64,000 nt of DNA from Antitrichia curtipendula (GCA_951230915.1 OX579639.1:21142001-21206000), one strand, 5' to 3'. Counted from the stretch's first letter, positions 32,416 through 45,769 are shown. Notes: generated from the letters alone by a model not told the origin. Numbers and translations are program-made.

Positions 32416-35130
32416 TCAGTGTTCCAAGTGGAAGACGTACTCCGTCAAATTCTGCAACTGGCTCGAGTCCGTCTTCTTGTTGGCCACCGAAGACATTGGC
32501 CTTACCGTCAACATTTGAGAAGCAGGATCTAAAACCCATCCATGCTGTTGTGTCAAGACTGCAATTCCATAAACAATTGCGTGTCAAATATCATCAGACT
32601 TGAAAAACGGCTGCTCGCGGAACTGACTAAGGTAAACCACACCATTCAATGTAGTTCATGGTATTAGACCGAATTTTTTTTCTGGATTCTGTTAGCGATT
32701 GCAAAGGGGATTCCAATGCACATTATTTGGATACTAGTGAAAAATTTAAAAAGGGTTCGAATTCTCTTGGAAAATTACCTAAAACCAACACAAGTTCTGA
32801 TTTTAAGATGGTATAAACTCTCACAATCGAAACGTACTCACTGTGCAAAAATTCAGGGTTTTAGGTGCGGGCAATTAGGTACCATTCACTTTCAACATTG
32901 GTCACTCGTTTCCGATATTCTTAGTATAGGGTCAGATAATTATTTGTGCACCAAAAAAAGGATAAATTTTTTAAAGTGGTCAATGATAAGCCTATTGTCT
33001 TACCGCTTATAGGGTCAGATAATTATTTGTGCACCAAAAAAAGGATAAATTTTTTAAAGTGGTCAATGATAAGCCTATTGTCTTACCGCTTATAGGGTCA
33101 GATAATTATTTGTGCATAAAAAAAAGGATAATTTTAAGAAGTGGTCAATGATAAGCCTATTGTCCTACCGCTAGATTGTATGTAGCACATTATTCCTAAA
33201 GATGACTAGGGACTCCATACATGCAATAACGCAAGAAGTCCTCGGATAAGAGACTTACAAGTGACAGTCTCATTCTCCGACAACCCCAAGAAGCCAGAGG
33301 CATCAGTGACGCTCACAGTTGAATAAGCCGTAGAGAGTAATCTCAGCATGCTGATGGAGTAGTCATCTGCAAAATGAATATACCATGTTATAACATCTTT
33401 GTTGATTGCACAAAATCAACCACTAATACTTCTACAGCTTTCAAAAATATGGGATAGGAAAACAGTGTAGAGGATCCGCCCTTGCAGGCCCGGGGTTCTG
33501 TAGGGTAGCAACGGCGATGAAGTCCAATCTGAAGTAAGGAGGACCTTAGTCAAAGAGATCAACTCTTAGGGGACCCCTTTTTTCATAATATTTTTTTTGA
33601 CGTGAACGGGACAAACTGCACAGGTGCATAGCAGAAATGCACAGGACCCTTGTGCATTTAAAAATCAAAGGTCAATCAGATACAGGCAGAACCTCTCTTA
33701 CTGCATACTCCCTTACTGCATAATATGCAGTAAGAGAGTTTGGAGACAGTAGGTGGGCCTGCGCCTCATTCAAGACGGAAAGACACGTGGTCTGTGGACT
33801 CTCTAAATGCATAATCCTCTCTTAGTGCATAAGTCCCAACACCATGCACTAAGAGAGGTTCTACCTGTACATCTCAAGGGGACCCTTTTTCATAGAATTT
33901 TTAATGAACCCAAAGCAGGATGACTTGCACAGCCTCGCAGTCATTCCAGTTGTATCACAAACCAACTTGCTCCAGATATGCTCAAGACAATCTGCACCTG
34001 AGTTCCTCAGGGCTCTCTTTTGACAGTTCCAGAACCTGCGCAGGCTTTTAGGAACGATATGCTTCTTTTCAGATATGAGATGCATGCAAAAGAGAGCTAG
34101 AGACTTATGAGGGTCTTTAAAGAGCACCTCTAAGCCGGGATTGAATTCTTCAATGAATTGGAGCTCAAGGGAAAATCCCAATAGTATTCTGGATTTCATC
34201 CTCCAGGTCCTCTGTGGTACAAAACATTGAAGGTAGCACTAATAGGACTGACATCCACGCCAATGACCATAAGGTACACGTAAATCTCTCATGCTTTCAC
34301 AATGCCTCCCAGTCGAAGGGAACAACTCACCACCAATAGCACTGGTTACTGGTTGGACTGGTTCGGTCCACTCAAAACCCTTCAGGGCTTTGTATACGCC
34401 AGCGTGATCATGAGTCCACATGTTCTGTACAATTTTCCATGCAGCTACCAACTCCAGGCTGCTCTCCTTGATAGCCGCTGGCGTTCGTTTCCAAACAAAT
34501 CTCGCACTATTCCTGCGGAATAGAAAAGAACAGAAACAGCATGAAACGGAATGAGCACTCAAGAGCAGAACTCTGAAACAGCATGAATTCTGGCGTTTCC
34601 TAGTATTCTATTGGGAACATCAGATTTTGGAAAACTAAGAAATCGAGTTTTATGAACCCTTCAACTAGGTCACAATTATCAATGTCATTGACATTATCGG
34701 ATATTAGGGCAAGGAGCAATAGGTCGAGGACTGCTTACAAGTCGTGATTCACAACATGGGCAAGGACATGAACAGTATAAGGCCAATCCTGGGGCTTACA
34801 TGTTCCCGAAGCTGCAATCTGCACATCAAAGCTCCTCGGAACAAATTCAGCTACGAGCAGATCAATAAAAAAAAATGCTTAACATATTATACTTGTGATC
34901 TATCCAATCAGCTCATTAGGGCGCCATCGAGTCTCTTGTGAAAACGGAAACCACCGCTAATACACAACCCACAACCCTAAAACGACAAAGAAGCGCAAAA
35001 TCACCTCGAGCTCCAAGGTATCGAGAATATCGGCAAGCTGCGAGAAGCGACGAGCGCGGATAGCGTCGACAATCGCCGTTAGGCCGGAGGAGGAAGGCCC
35101 CGCGGCAGATCCGTCGACGGGGATGGCCAT
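32416..35130 (-). CDS. CSN8: COP9 signalosome complex subunit 8, 212 aa, five exons
   Basis: Exons in transcript order: 35130-35005, 34818-34739, 34512-34331, 33366-33259, 32558-32416. All introns are GT-AG and the phases join to 639 nt. The product opens MAIPVDGSAAGPSSSG, continues FSQLADILDTLELE, WPYTVHVLAHVVNHDL, ARFVWKRTPAAIKES, WTHDHAGVYKALKGFEW, LLSTAYSTVSVTDASGFLGL and ends LTEYVFHLEH, the last segment identical to the Arabidopsis CSN8 C-terminus as I know it. CSN8 is the smallest of the eight subunits of the COP9 signalosome, a nuclear complex that removes NEDD8 from cullins and acts in light signalling. Length (212) is close to the family (about 195-210). The long introns 3 and 4 carry a pogo-like MITE and a tandem repeat. 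Confidence 0.95.
32925..33172. repeat. 83-bp tandem repeat, three units, in CSN8 intron 4
   Basis: Units start at 32925, 33008 and 33091 with TATAGGGTCAGATAATTATT. Units 1 and 2 are nearly identical; unit 3 has several changes, including a shortened A/T run. Confidence 0.9.
33683..33867. mobile_element. 185-bp pogo/Tc1-mariner-like MITE in CSN8 intron 3
   Basis: Ends CAGGCAGAACCTCTCTTAC and, reversed from the right, CAGGTAGAACCTCTCTTAG, flanked by TA on both sides (33681-33682, 33868-33869). The CAGxxGAACC start and TA target are typical of pogo-type elements. A longer relative is at 50371-51126. Confidence 0.75.
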
Positions 35131-35137
35131 CCCCAGA

Positions 35138-35147
35138 AAACCCTAAA
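35138..35147 (+). promoter_or_regulatory. Telobox AAACCCTAAA just upstream of the CSN8 start codon
   Basis: Exact AAACCCTAAA 8 bp upstream of the ATG. Teloboxes are common near plant transcription starts of housekeeping genes and are bound by Myb-type telomere-repeat factors. Functional status not shown by sequence alone. Confidence 0.5.
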
Positions 35148-36210
35148 TTCCTTGAGCTCCCCAGTGTCGTCTTGCTTTGTCAAAGCCACAGCAGGAAATG
35201 GAAAAAGCCAGCCCCACACTCAAATTGCATGCCTTCGTGAAGGAAGAAGCCAACATGGATGAATGATAACATCGACCTTAGTTCGTCCCTAATATCTTGG
35301 ATGATGTTCATCCTCTTTTCATCCGTGTTTAGTATCGTAACTTACGAGTTGACGAATTCGTAACCGACTCAAGGCAGCCACCACGTGGCAGGTCTCAGAG
35401 CCTCGGTGAAAACCAACCCAAATACTGGGCTTCACCGGCATATAAGCTTACCCTCGCTTCATACAGGTTCGTCACCTCGTGGCAAAACCTGCCCAGCACT
35501 GACTCGGTCCCAAACCTACAGGCTCGGAGCTTCACCGGCAGCACTGCTTGAGCACGTCGGAATTGATTGCCGCCTTCTGTAATGGACTGTTCACCGACCA
35601 CTGAACTTAATTTGGACGCGGTCTTTTGTTAAGCAAGGATTTGGTCTTTTGTTAAGCAAGGATTTGGTCTTTTGATAAGCAAGGATTTGGTCTTTTGCTG
35701 TTAACAGACCCTTGAATTTGTTAAACTTACTTTGCAATTTTACAGAGCTGGATTTAGCGTTCATCGTCTTCCTCGAGGGAGCCAGAGAGAGAAAGCACAC
35801 AATGTGTTTGTTTTGGAACTTTTTTGATTCCATTTTCGAAAGTGCAAGAGCGCATCGAATCCCGTGCAATAATTTACTTTATTAGTTACGGCGATGGCTG
35901 CCCGGGCGGTGTGCTATTGACCCACCCGCCGCTCTTCAATTCTGCATCGTTCAAGCCACTATTCGCCATTTGTCAACTTCGATACGAACACGAAGCGAAG
36001 GCTCTATCTCTTTCCTGCGCTTTTCGTTGCATGTGCAAGCTGAATTATCGTGGTTTATGTTGACCGCCGTTTGCGAGTCTTCACCCTAGTGGCTTCGATA
36101 GTTCCGGTTTCTTGGATTCCCTCTGAGTCGGCTTCTGCATTTAGGAGTGTGTGCGTGAGAGGTTTGGCTGTGGTAGGGTTGGGATTTTCTTGAATTTGGC
36201 AGCAGCGAGG
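35148..36210. promoter_or_regulatory. Shared upstream region between CSN8 (-) and the ERD7-like gene (+)
   Basis: The two genes diverge with about 1.08 kb between start codons, so their promoters lie here. A 23-bp tandem repeat occupies part of it. No TATA box was placed with confidence. Confidence 0.5.
35618..35700. repeat. 23-bp tandem repeat, about 3.5 units
   Basis: Unit GGTCTTTTGTTAAGCAAGGA plus TTT, repeated from 35620 with a spacing of 23; the third unit has one base change. Confidence 0.85.
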
Positions 36211-38422
36211 ATGAGTTGGTTAAGCGGAGCCAATCCTTTCGAGGACAAGCGAGATAGGTATGACTATGGCGCTTCGGATTATGAGCATCCGCACTGTTAT
36301 GGTTATGAGTATAAAAGTCCGGTGAGCTATGGAGATTCGTATGCTGTCCCGCAGTATGAAGCACCTGCGAGCCGCTCAATGTCCATAGCGTCCGGGGGTT
36401 ATGAGTATAGACATGAGGAAGCTCCACCGGTATATGGAAGCTCGTACTTGGAGGAAATCTCTCCGGATTCACCTCCGCCCTCTGATCGGCACCGGGGCTA
36501 CGAGCCCGAGCCAGCTTTTGGTTACCAGCGATACAACGATTATGCCGTGCAGGCTTCGTACGGTAGTCGATATGTGAACAATTACGAAGAAGAGCCGCGT
36601 TTCGGTAGCGGATACAGCGATTACGAAGATGCGAGGTATGATGAGAGTTCGTACCGCAACACGAACACTTGTGACTTTCGTAAGTTGGAGAAGACCTTTG
36701 GGATGGAGCCGTCCTTTACGGCGGATGCGGAGGTGACAGAGGCGACAGAGGAGGTTCTGGTGAGCCTTCGTGGCGCGGAAGTTCACTTGGTGGACGACCA
36801 GGAGAGTCTACTCTTGGGAGAAGGAGATTTTTCTGTAGTGCTGATCGAGCAAGCAGGGAACGGGATTGTAGCTTTTGTGAGAGTAGGAGAGGATCTGCGA
36901 TGGCCACTGACGAAAGATGAACCCGCTGTGAAGCTGGATTCCAGTCATTACTTCTTCACCATCCGTGTTCCGCGTCCCATCGATGAAATGGACAGGGAAA
37001 CCGCTCGTGGCTCTAGCCAGGAAGTTTTGACCTATGGCGTCACATTCACAGTCGCAGGCCAGGAAGAACATCTCCGCGAGCTCGATTCCATTCTGAAGAA
37101 CTACAACCAGTTCTCGAGTCCGAAGCTTGTGCCAGTGAGCGACGAATTTGATGGCCCTGATGATGGCTATGACCAGTTGCACTATGGTCTAAGGATTTCT
37201 CGGAACGAAACCACTCCGAGCAACAGCGTGCAGGTTATATGCTTTTCCTAATTCTGCATTGTGAATTGAGAATGTTTTTGTCGATGTTGCTGAAGCGTAC
37301 AAGATCGGGCAATTTTGCAGGTAATTGAGGGTAGGCCAGCAGAGTATTGGAAAGTAGTGGCACCGAATGTTGGAGATTATAATAGTGAGCTCGCAAAGAC
37401 CCTGGCGTCGGGCACTGGTAGCCTTATCAAGGGCATATTCTGGTTGCGGAACGCCACTGTTGCAAACCTGGACAATGGTAGCAAGTTTGTCAAGCAACGA
37501 GTGGATCCTAATCCGAGCAAACCGAGTAGTATCGGTCCTTATACTCTCAACAATTTGACGAGGTATTGAGATAAAGGATTGTTTTAATGAACGTTTTGAT
37601 TGAGGAAGTGAGCCTTTTATTCAATTGTCATTCATGAGAGTACTTTCTTGGAGGATAGGTTACTAACAAGATGAGAACTTGGATTTGAGGTAGGGTAATG
37701 AATTTATCCAAAGCCACTGAGCAAGTGGCGACATCTGTGCTGAACGGTGCCATAAAGGTAGCGGGGTTCTTCACGGGAGCCCTGATGAGAACGGATACTG
37801 CAAAAAAAGTGGTCCAATTTCTCCCTGGAGAAGCAGCCTTGGTGTCCATGGATGCCTTTGGTATGTTTCCGTTCTCAACATATGCGTGGTGGTGATGTGG
37901 ATTCTTTGCCATACAATTGGATTACCGTAGATTGGGGCACGATTTTTTTGCCATACAGAGATTCGTGTGTTTATTCAATCTTTGATAACCTGTCGTCATG
38001 ATGAATGGCTGCAGCGAGATTGTTTGATGCGGTGGAGATAGCAGGCACCGATATAATGAAGAAGACTGCTTCGTTCACGCAGGACGTTGTAAAACACAGG
38101 TTCGTGCCATTCTTCTAGGGTTTAGGGAATCAGTTGGACCAAGCGGGAGTTGCATTTAATCAGTCGAACCTTTTGCGTGTACAGCTCAGAATCTATTTGT
38201 TATGGTTTGCTGAACTTGGTTGTTTGGGGATGATTCAGATACGGCGATCACGCTGGGGCAGTAACGGCAGCCAGTCTGTCAACTGCGGGACATTTGTTTT
38301 CTACAGCGTGGACGGTAACCAAGGTCCGCAGTGCGTTGAATCCGATGAGTTTCAAGCCGACGAAAACAGGAATGCTCAAGGCGATATCAAAGACTGTCCT
38401 GGAGGGAGAGCGTTGGAGGTAG
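36211..38422 (+). CDS. ERD7-like senescence/dehydration-associated protein, 566 aa, five exons
   Basis: Exons 36211-37233, 37321-37562, 37694-37860, 38015-38099 and 38239-38422; all GT-AG with compatible phases, 1701 nt to a TAG. Residues 1 to about 160 are Tyr/Ser/Gly/Pro/Glu-rich low complexity (YGSSY, YGDSYAVPQY types). About 180-330 holds the conserved N-terminal region (EEVLVSLRGAEVHLVDDQES, RWPLTKDEPAVKLDSSHYFF). From about 362 comes the senescence domain: WLRNATVANLDNGSKFVKQR, KATEQVATSVLNGAIKVAGF and, in the last exon, AGAVTAASLSTAGHLFSTAW. Family members bind membranes or lipid droplets and are induced by drought, cold or senescence (ERD7, also spartin-like). The start codon gives MSWLSGANPFED. 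The protein is longer than Arabidopsis ERD7 (about 450 aa), the extra length being the Tyr-rich N-terminus. Confidence 0.93.
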
Positions 38423-41400
38423 ACTGCTTTTTTTCTCTTCAATGGACAGTGCAAATTAACAATAATGTATAGAAGGAATTACGGTAAGCAGAAACTGATC
38501 TCCTATCCTGGGAGTTGCACAGAAACAGGACAAACTACACTGTTTTACAGGCTCTTGATTCGGTGTCAGTATAATAATCCTCTTTGCCTCAAATTCTGGA
38601 AAACTGTTTCCGGAGTACATGCTCTACATGTGCAACTCTCTTACGCCAACATATCATTTTGATGTTCTGCATCAATTGTCTATCATCAGCGTTTGAAATA
38701 CCAAATCGACGGTTTATTTAGATGCTCCAGAATGACATTTACGAGCGGGTTTTGGGTTATGTTGTTTGGATTCTCAAGTGGGGGGGCTCTCTGGGTCAAT
38801 ACGACATAATGGAAGTACCTCGACATTGCAGCCGATTTTGAAAATACTGGTATGTGTATTTCAAGTATTCAGATTGCTGTATAACGTATTGCACTGATTG
38901 CTAACATAATAATATTGAGTGCTCCTTTGCTGCACCTTTCAGAAAAGTTTCAGAATCAGCAGCCTTATTTCCTTTTACATGGAAAGGTAAGGTTGATTGA
39001 TGTGACTGCAAACTTCTGATTGATTGCCTTGAATTTCTCAGTTCTCTGAGGCCCAGAAGCTCTATTGCTTCGCTTTTCGTCAATCTTGCGAAATGAGTTT
39101 CAAAGGCTCTACGTTCACTGAGATGAATGAATTTCCGAACACACCAATCAAAATCTTATGTTCTTCTTTGAGCAAAAGTGGAGCTAGTCTTCAGTTTGAG
39201 CACCAAGGCATACATGTTCATAAACCACCGCCAGCAAACCTCCCATTCATTTTGCGCAATCCCGTCGTATTTGGCGCAATCAGGCCGTAATCCACGACTG
39301 TGTGGGTTTCCACTCCAAATCGTGGGTTACAAATTCTTCATCCACCACTTTCATCTTGGATTGGTTCTCTTCATCCAATTGCAGTTTCTTGGCAGTAGTT
39401 TACGTCAACCAGTGCCACTCATTGTCATGCATTTCAGGAAAAAACAAAAGCCTCCTTGTTGGGCTTTGCTGTCCTCGTTGGTCCTTTTTTTCCCAAAGTG
39501 CCCTCCTCCTTTTGCTTTGTTCTATACCAAGAAAATGATTTTAGAGAATATCATGCAATAGTATTATGCAATAGTATTATGCTACACTAAATATACCAAA
39601 TATTGTTGGGCTTCAATCTCTAGATGTGTTATAATATGTGATTCCCTTAACTATTTGAAGTTCACATTCAAAGAATAAATGTTTAAGATGAGCATTAAAA
39701 ATCATCTTTGCAAAAGCAATGTAAGAGCATTTAATTTTGAAAATCCACCAAAAATATATTTTCAATTTTTATCATTTGAATTTTGGTTTGATAGGTTAAA
39801 TGTATGAGGTTATCAACATTGGATAATACAAACACATCCTCTACATAGCTTTCATTCTCTTCAAACTCAATATTAATTTCCATTAAAGGTTTCTAGAAAG
39901 GAAGTAATAGGCATTGTTGGATGCTCAAGGAATTTAGCTATGATACAAAGTTGACCACTTGAAGTGCAAAATTGTCTATGATTCCTTCTTTGTAGCTTAG
40001 AATTACACCCTAAACCGAAATCCCCAATTAAGAAGATGACAAGAAAATGTGATTAGATTGTATGCAATCATGGCTTGTTATCATATCCAATGAAATCAAA
40101 AAGTTGGGTAAGAATTATATTCAAATGCAAGTTTTAGAATAAGATGTGAATTATAGACAAAATAGAGGGGGACATTTTATGAGTTTTAAGACAATTTTAA
40201 TGTTGTGGTTAATTTTCAAATTTTGTTTTGGTTTTCATCACCATAAATGAACAAAATTTATTATTTTATATATTAAAAAGATGATGCCATATGTTGAGTA
40301 TAAATCATAATTCATTGAATATATTGTGAAATTTTAAGATTTTGTTTCAAAAAAATTTATGGCATTTTCAAAAAAATTCAATTGTTTTTACAAAGTCTGA
40401 ATTCTTATGAAGTATGTCAAGATGAAACCAAGGTGAAATATTGTGTATATGTTAGAAATTTGAAAAAGTAACTTAGTACTCTATAATTGTGGTAATGCAT
40501 TGTGGACTTGAAAATTGCAATAACTTCTTAAACTTTAGGAATTTTTGACAAATATAAATTGAGTTAGAAATAATGTGATTTGGAAACACTTGCTGGACTA
40601 TATGAAGGCAGCTTGGCAAAAACGCAAGCTTATAATTTACCAACCCCCTTCTGCCATGTCCAAGGCCTTATATAAATTTGGCTCTAGATGGCATCACCTT
40701 AAATGAATTTATGTGAAGACAAACCTTAAGGTTACTTATTACGTGAAAGCGGCTTGGTAAAAATGCAAGCTTACAATTTACCAACCTCTCCTTGTAGGCT
40801 GTGTTTTTAATCTTCTATTGTTAACACCCAATGGAACTTGCCTCACTTATTTTGAGAAAAAACAACAACTTGGTAAATTTTTTATTGTTAATATAAGTCA
40901 AACTAAATTTGAATCATCAAGGCCAAAATACACCTCAAATATGAAAAAATATAAGAAAGAACAAATTACACTACACAATATAGATCAATTGACAACTAAC
41001 ACCCATAAAAGTTTGAAAACTCATTCAAATCCATTGACACTTTAACACATGTACACACATTGGCTATACATTTATCAACTAAGATTGTTGCATTTTTTAT
41101 GAAAACTTGTTTGGAAAAGGAATTCTTCATATGAAGCTCATTTATAAACTTAGATTTCACTATATGAATAATATCCAAATATATCTCAACCTTGGGCTTT
41201 TTTATTTGAACTCAATGTAGTAGTTCATTTTAAAACATGTTTCAAACTTGACATTTTGTCAAAAATGAATTTTGCAAATAATATGTAATCCAATTATTTC
41301 CATAAAAGTACTTAACTGCAATAGAAAATATGTTTATGCCAATTTTGCTTATACTCTATACACTTTATACTCTTAAAAAGTTTTGGAAATCTTAAAGAAA

Positions 41401-41870
41401 CTAAATTTGCTTTAAACAAAATAAAAAACACTTTTATTGGAAGAATGTTCCCATTTCAAGCTTAGACACCACATTCACAATTACCTAATTAAAGGTCATC
41501 TACCATAAGAGTTATTCCCAAATCAAAGGTTCCATGAGAAAATATTAATGTTAAGACTATAGAAAAGACACAAAGATGGACAACCATGCACTAGCAATCA
41601 AAATACTAGCCAAAAAGGTAAATGAGGTAAATTTGCTCTTCAAATGTCGTTATCTCCATCCTAATAGAAATCCAAAGCCACAAGATTATCAAATTTGCAA
41701 CAAAAAACTAAATATATGCAATCAATTCTACTAAAGCAAGCAAAACCATAATCCAAACAAATGCTTCAACATGGTTCCTATTAGAAAATTGAACTAGATT
41801 TGTTGTACTTAAAAAATAAATTCAAAGTGATTATTATATGTGTATCCGAAGTCAACCCCAAATTCACATG
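38423..41870. other. Intergenic, AT-rich from 39.5 kb, no gene recognised
   Basis: 3' flank of the ERD7-like gene followed by AT-rich DNA. A local duplication lies at about 40604-40795, where the phrase GGCAAAAACGCAAGCTTATA recurs in altered form about 130 bp later (GGTAAAAATGCAAGCTTACA), each followed by ATTTACCAACC. No family-like protein seen. Confidence 0.45.
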
Positions 41871-41874
41871 TTAA

Positions 41875-42830
41875 CCTCTAAAGGACCAAAGTGCATTTTT
41901 TGGCAACATAGCAATTTTGGGCAGCTCACTACGAATGGAATTTTTATTTTTTTCTTTGAAATTTTAACACAACATTTTCTCGAGGAGTAGCTTTAATGCC
42001 CAACAATTTTCATAACTTTTGACTACATTGTCAAAAAGTTATTGAATGATATGTAGTTTTCATTGCTTGACGGGTAGCCTGGGTGTAAAAAAAAACTTCT
42101 TTAAAAATCACTTTTTTGAAAAATAAAAATTTGAAATTGTTTTATTGGATTTCTATATACATGGATAACTTTAAATCATTCCATTTTGATTAATCAGATT
42201 AAAGTTAAGGAGTTTTAGTTGAGGGTAGTTTACTAGTTATGAATTCTCTATTCTAAAATAAATATTCTAAAATAAACTTTAAAGTCCTTTATTTAATTCA
42301 ATTTTTAATATTTTTGAAAAAAATAAGAACATTAGGTTTAAATCTTTTATTACAACATTACAACCAACTAGATTGGAATTTTTCAATTCCATAAACAAAT
42401 GGTTAATAATTAGTATTTTGAATCATTCTCTACATCTTTCTACTTACTATTTTTTCCCTATATGTTGTACAATTTCAAATGATCTAAACATTTTCAAACA
42501 TGTAGCCAACTTTTGCCTTTAAGAATGAATCCAAAGAGTTACAACCATTTTGAGTTTTTTTTCATAATGATTTGACCTTGTGAAGTGCAGCTGCCCAATT
42601 TTTCACAGGGGCGAAAAAAGGATTTTTGTCACTTCAAACGCTAATATATTGCAATCTACACGGTGAAATTTCCTGAATTTTTTTCCACATCTTCTCAAAC
42701 CAGCGTACTACAAGATCCTATGGTTATATTTGTCCAAAAATGTTTTATTTTCTAAAATTTGGTACTTGTATTAGAAATATAGCAGTTTTTGAGCGGTTTT
42801 GGTGAAAACATAGTCAAAAACCTTTAGTAG
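41875..42830. mobile_element. TTAA element family 1, copy C
   Basis: TTAA at 41871-41874 and 42831-42834. Left end CCTCTAAAGGACC; right end, reversed, CTACTAAAGG. Full-length relative of copies A and D (956 bp). It sits immediately outside the outer end of the left duplication arm. Confidence 0.75.
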
Positions 42831-43408
42831 TTAAGAACGAGTAAAAAGTTGGCAAGGATCTGTCTTGAAACAGGGTCGCATTCATGTATTCTCCCTTAGG
42901 TGCACATCTTTTGGGCCACACCTTCTCACTACTCTGCTCCTGCCACCAACCTCTACAAATCTAGTCAAATCCTTGCTCTAAAACCAGAAACCACAACCTT
43001 GAGTTTTAAGCAACAATACGCAATGCCAAGCATTCGAAAAATCCCCCCCCCCATCAACGATTACACTTTACAGCCAACGCCAGATTTGAGTGGCGCTAAT
43101 GACCAAAACGTACACCTCAAAAGACCGTTCAATGCATTACTGCAGGCTCATCTCCGAGACATCACAAGTAGCCTGGACTGCTGAATTGGCACAGCCCCTA
43201 CAAAAGTTTCTGAAATAATATACTAAATGCTTCCTTGTACACTGCCTATCAAAGGACCCATGGAAACAATGTAGAAACCCATCAAGGTAGTCAATCCACT
43301 ATCTTACAAGTTTTCATCTATCCCCATTATCTACATCAACTCCTCACGTCTTGCAAACCTGAAAAGGTAAGAGCACCCCGAGAGATGGGACCAAACTTTC
43401 ACTTCAGA

Positions 43409-45687
43409 TCACCTCCTCGGCCGCTTTGCCCCCGGCTGCACAACGGAAAAAGCAAGGCATGGATGAAACCACGATAATTATTCAGACACGGACTTCTCAT
43501 ACGGGCATCAATTTATTCCATCCAAGACTTATTGCTTCAAGCATCTAGTCCCACGATTAGGTGATCAAAGCCATGTCCTTTGAGCATCTACTCGCACTAC
43601 TGTCCAAAATACAACAAGAGAGTATGGAATAAATTGACTGGAGCGTACCTTGGCATCTGGCGTCCTGTATGATGGTCCATTGCTCTTCTTCACGCTCTCA
43701 GGAGCGCAGGACGAACAAATGTAACTATCCAAGTGTGCAACCTCCTCGGCGGTCAGGCCCACGCAATGTCGATGGAACCTACACGCATCCAGTCAACAGT
43801 CCAGGAAGTCAGTGAGATAACGACATACCCCTCTCATACTGCAGAACAGAAACGTGAAGGTGTCGCCATCGACCTAATCTGAGTGAAGAAGGAAAACTCT
43901 CTGATGCTGATTCTGCACCTTCCGCTAGACTGAGTATTCGAAAAAGGAAAAGCTCCAAAGCATGCCACATTGGAGAATCCTCTAAAAAGAGCGGTCCTCC
44001 TGAAATGCCCCAGTACTCACTAACAGAGCATGTAATGTACTGTTGCTAAGAAGGGCCCTCACCAATCTTTGCAGCTTCCACATTCAAGCATCACGTGGTC
44101 GGGATTGTACGGCATCTCACACTTGCAATACCTGAATCAGCACATTCAAAAAACAGTCCATTACAACACCAAAATCGCGACACAGCATCCCAAGGAAACT
44201 GCAATGCGAAATTTCAACAAGTGACGAGTAAGAGAAACTGCACAAGACTCCATACGTGAAGCGCAAACCCTTACTAACCCTTCAGATCCAAATGGACAAA
44301 AGTGGCCGAAATAAATCTTCATAGAAGCAAAATTACATAAAATTGCAAAAATAGATTCATACACGAAGTACTTGAACAATGAAAATATACTTGAAAGCTA
44401 CCAAACGCTTAAGTCGGATTCAAAGACCAAGGGAGACGTACACGGCAACGCGGTCGGGAGTGAAACCGCCAGTGGTCGCCTTGTACTCAAAGCGACAGAA
44501 ATAGTCATCAGCGCCCACGGTCTCCAACTTCGTGTACGCCTTAAAAGCATGAACGGTGCACTTGCCTTCAATGGTGTCCGCACTCTGGACGTCGAAGTGG
44601 TCAGACAAAAACACCTCCTTCTGACCATGAAACTGCTTGCGACCACTCATGGATTCCTCCGGACGGTAATACCAACGCACACGCACTTTCACATTGCCGC
44701 GGCTATCGCCCTCGATTTTCTCCACCCTGGCAATGTAAGGAGGTTTATCCGGATCCTCACTCCGCATCAGCACTGTGTCTCCAGCTGCCAAAAAATCCAA
44801 TTGTCCGGCACCATCAATCTACCGAATGGAAAATCAGGAAAAGAGATGGAAACCGGCTGGAATGACAGGAGTTCAAGTGCCCAGTCCAAAACTCATAGTA
44901 ACAAAGCTGATCAGGTAGCCACAACTAACAGCGACACTTGTAGGCGCAGAGCATTCATTGTTAATGAAACGGAAAATAGAATTAAATATTCTTGTTAGCA
45001 ACCCAAAGAGAAGTTCAAGCACCGAGAGAGGCATCATTTGGACTCATATGCAACAGGTATTAGGGTTCAAGTTTTATTCGTAGATGACCTAAATTCAGTA
45101 AATTCAAAGTCAATAGGCACTCATTGTGCAATACATTAGGGTGCCACATTTCGGTCCTTCTCTTAACTGGGTACCAGAACCTTGAGGTGGTTTAGGGTGC
45201 CAGAACCTTGAGGTGGGTACCAGAACCTTCATGTGGGTTCTCACTGTCGTGCTCAGACACTCTAAATCAGGCTAACTATTGCCACATTTCAACAAAAATA
45301 ACGAAAACATTTTGCAAAATTTCCAGCTGCTAACCTCAAGCAGATTTTAGAGCCTCAAGCTGAGTTAAACTAACTCGCGAGTACTTCACATTCACAATAC
45401 CTAATCTTATAGTATTCAACCAATACAATTCATTTAGTGTGATGAAATCCTCTTGAAAATGGGGACAAGAGGCTCAAAAACTTTGGGCACTCTAGTAATA
45501 AAATAGAACTCAGCAGCTGAAAGAGTTCCCTACCTTCCATCTCTGCCATTTCCAGACGTTGACAGCTACACAATAGCGAAAAAGAGAGTTCAAAGAGTTT
45601 GAAAAACCACGCACCTTTCACAATCTTGCGAGAACCCTTGATAACACAAGAGTCCAACGCCTTCTTCCCATTCTTCGGCTTCGCCAT
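43409..45687 (-). CDS. EBS/SHL-type BAH-PHD histone reader, copy 1, 213 aa, five exons
   Basis: Exons in transcript order 45687-45615, 44784-44442, 44131-44063, 43778-43649 and 43435-43409; all GT-AG, sizes 73, 343, 69, 130 and 27 nt, identical to those of copy 2. The BAH domain (about 24-138) reads [39 protein letters not shown] and [19 protein letters not shown]; the PHD finger (141-186) has the C4HC3 set starting [14 protein letters not shown]. In Arabidopsis EBS and SHL the BAH reads H3K27me3 and the PHD H3K4me3, restraining flowering; here a chromatin-reader role in the nucleus is inferred. Differences from copy 2 include AGD for GGD, LETVG for [15 protein letters not shown] for [10 protein letters not shown] and the tail PGAKRPRR for PEAKRQRR. 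The gene is open and splice sites are intact, so both copies may be expressed. Confidence 0.93.
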
Positions 45688-45760
45688 GACAGCACTCGCT
45701 CCGAATACATAAACCGATTCCCCCACACACGTCCAGCTCAACGGTCACTTGCCACACCCG

Positions 45761-45769
45761 AACCCTAAA
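45761..45769 (+). promoter_or_regulatory. Telobox AACCCTAAA upstream of EBS copy 1
   Basis: Lies 74 bp upstream of the start codon and has a counterpart upstream of copy 2, so it is a feature retained in both arms. Confidence 0.45.

Noticed and set aside
44372..44998. 208-codon plus-strand open frame over EBS copy 1
   Set aside because: Antisense shadow of exon 2; its counterpart over copy 2 is interrupted and the sense exon explains the conservation.
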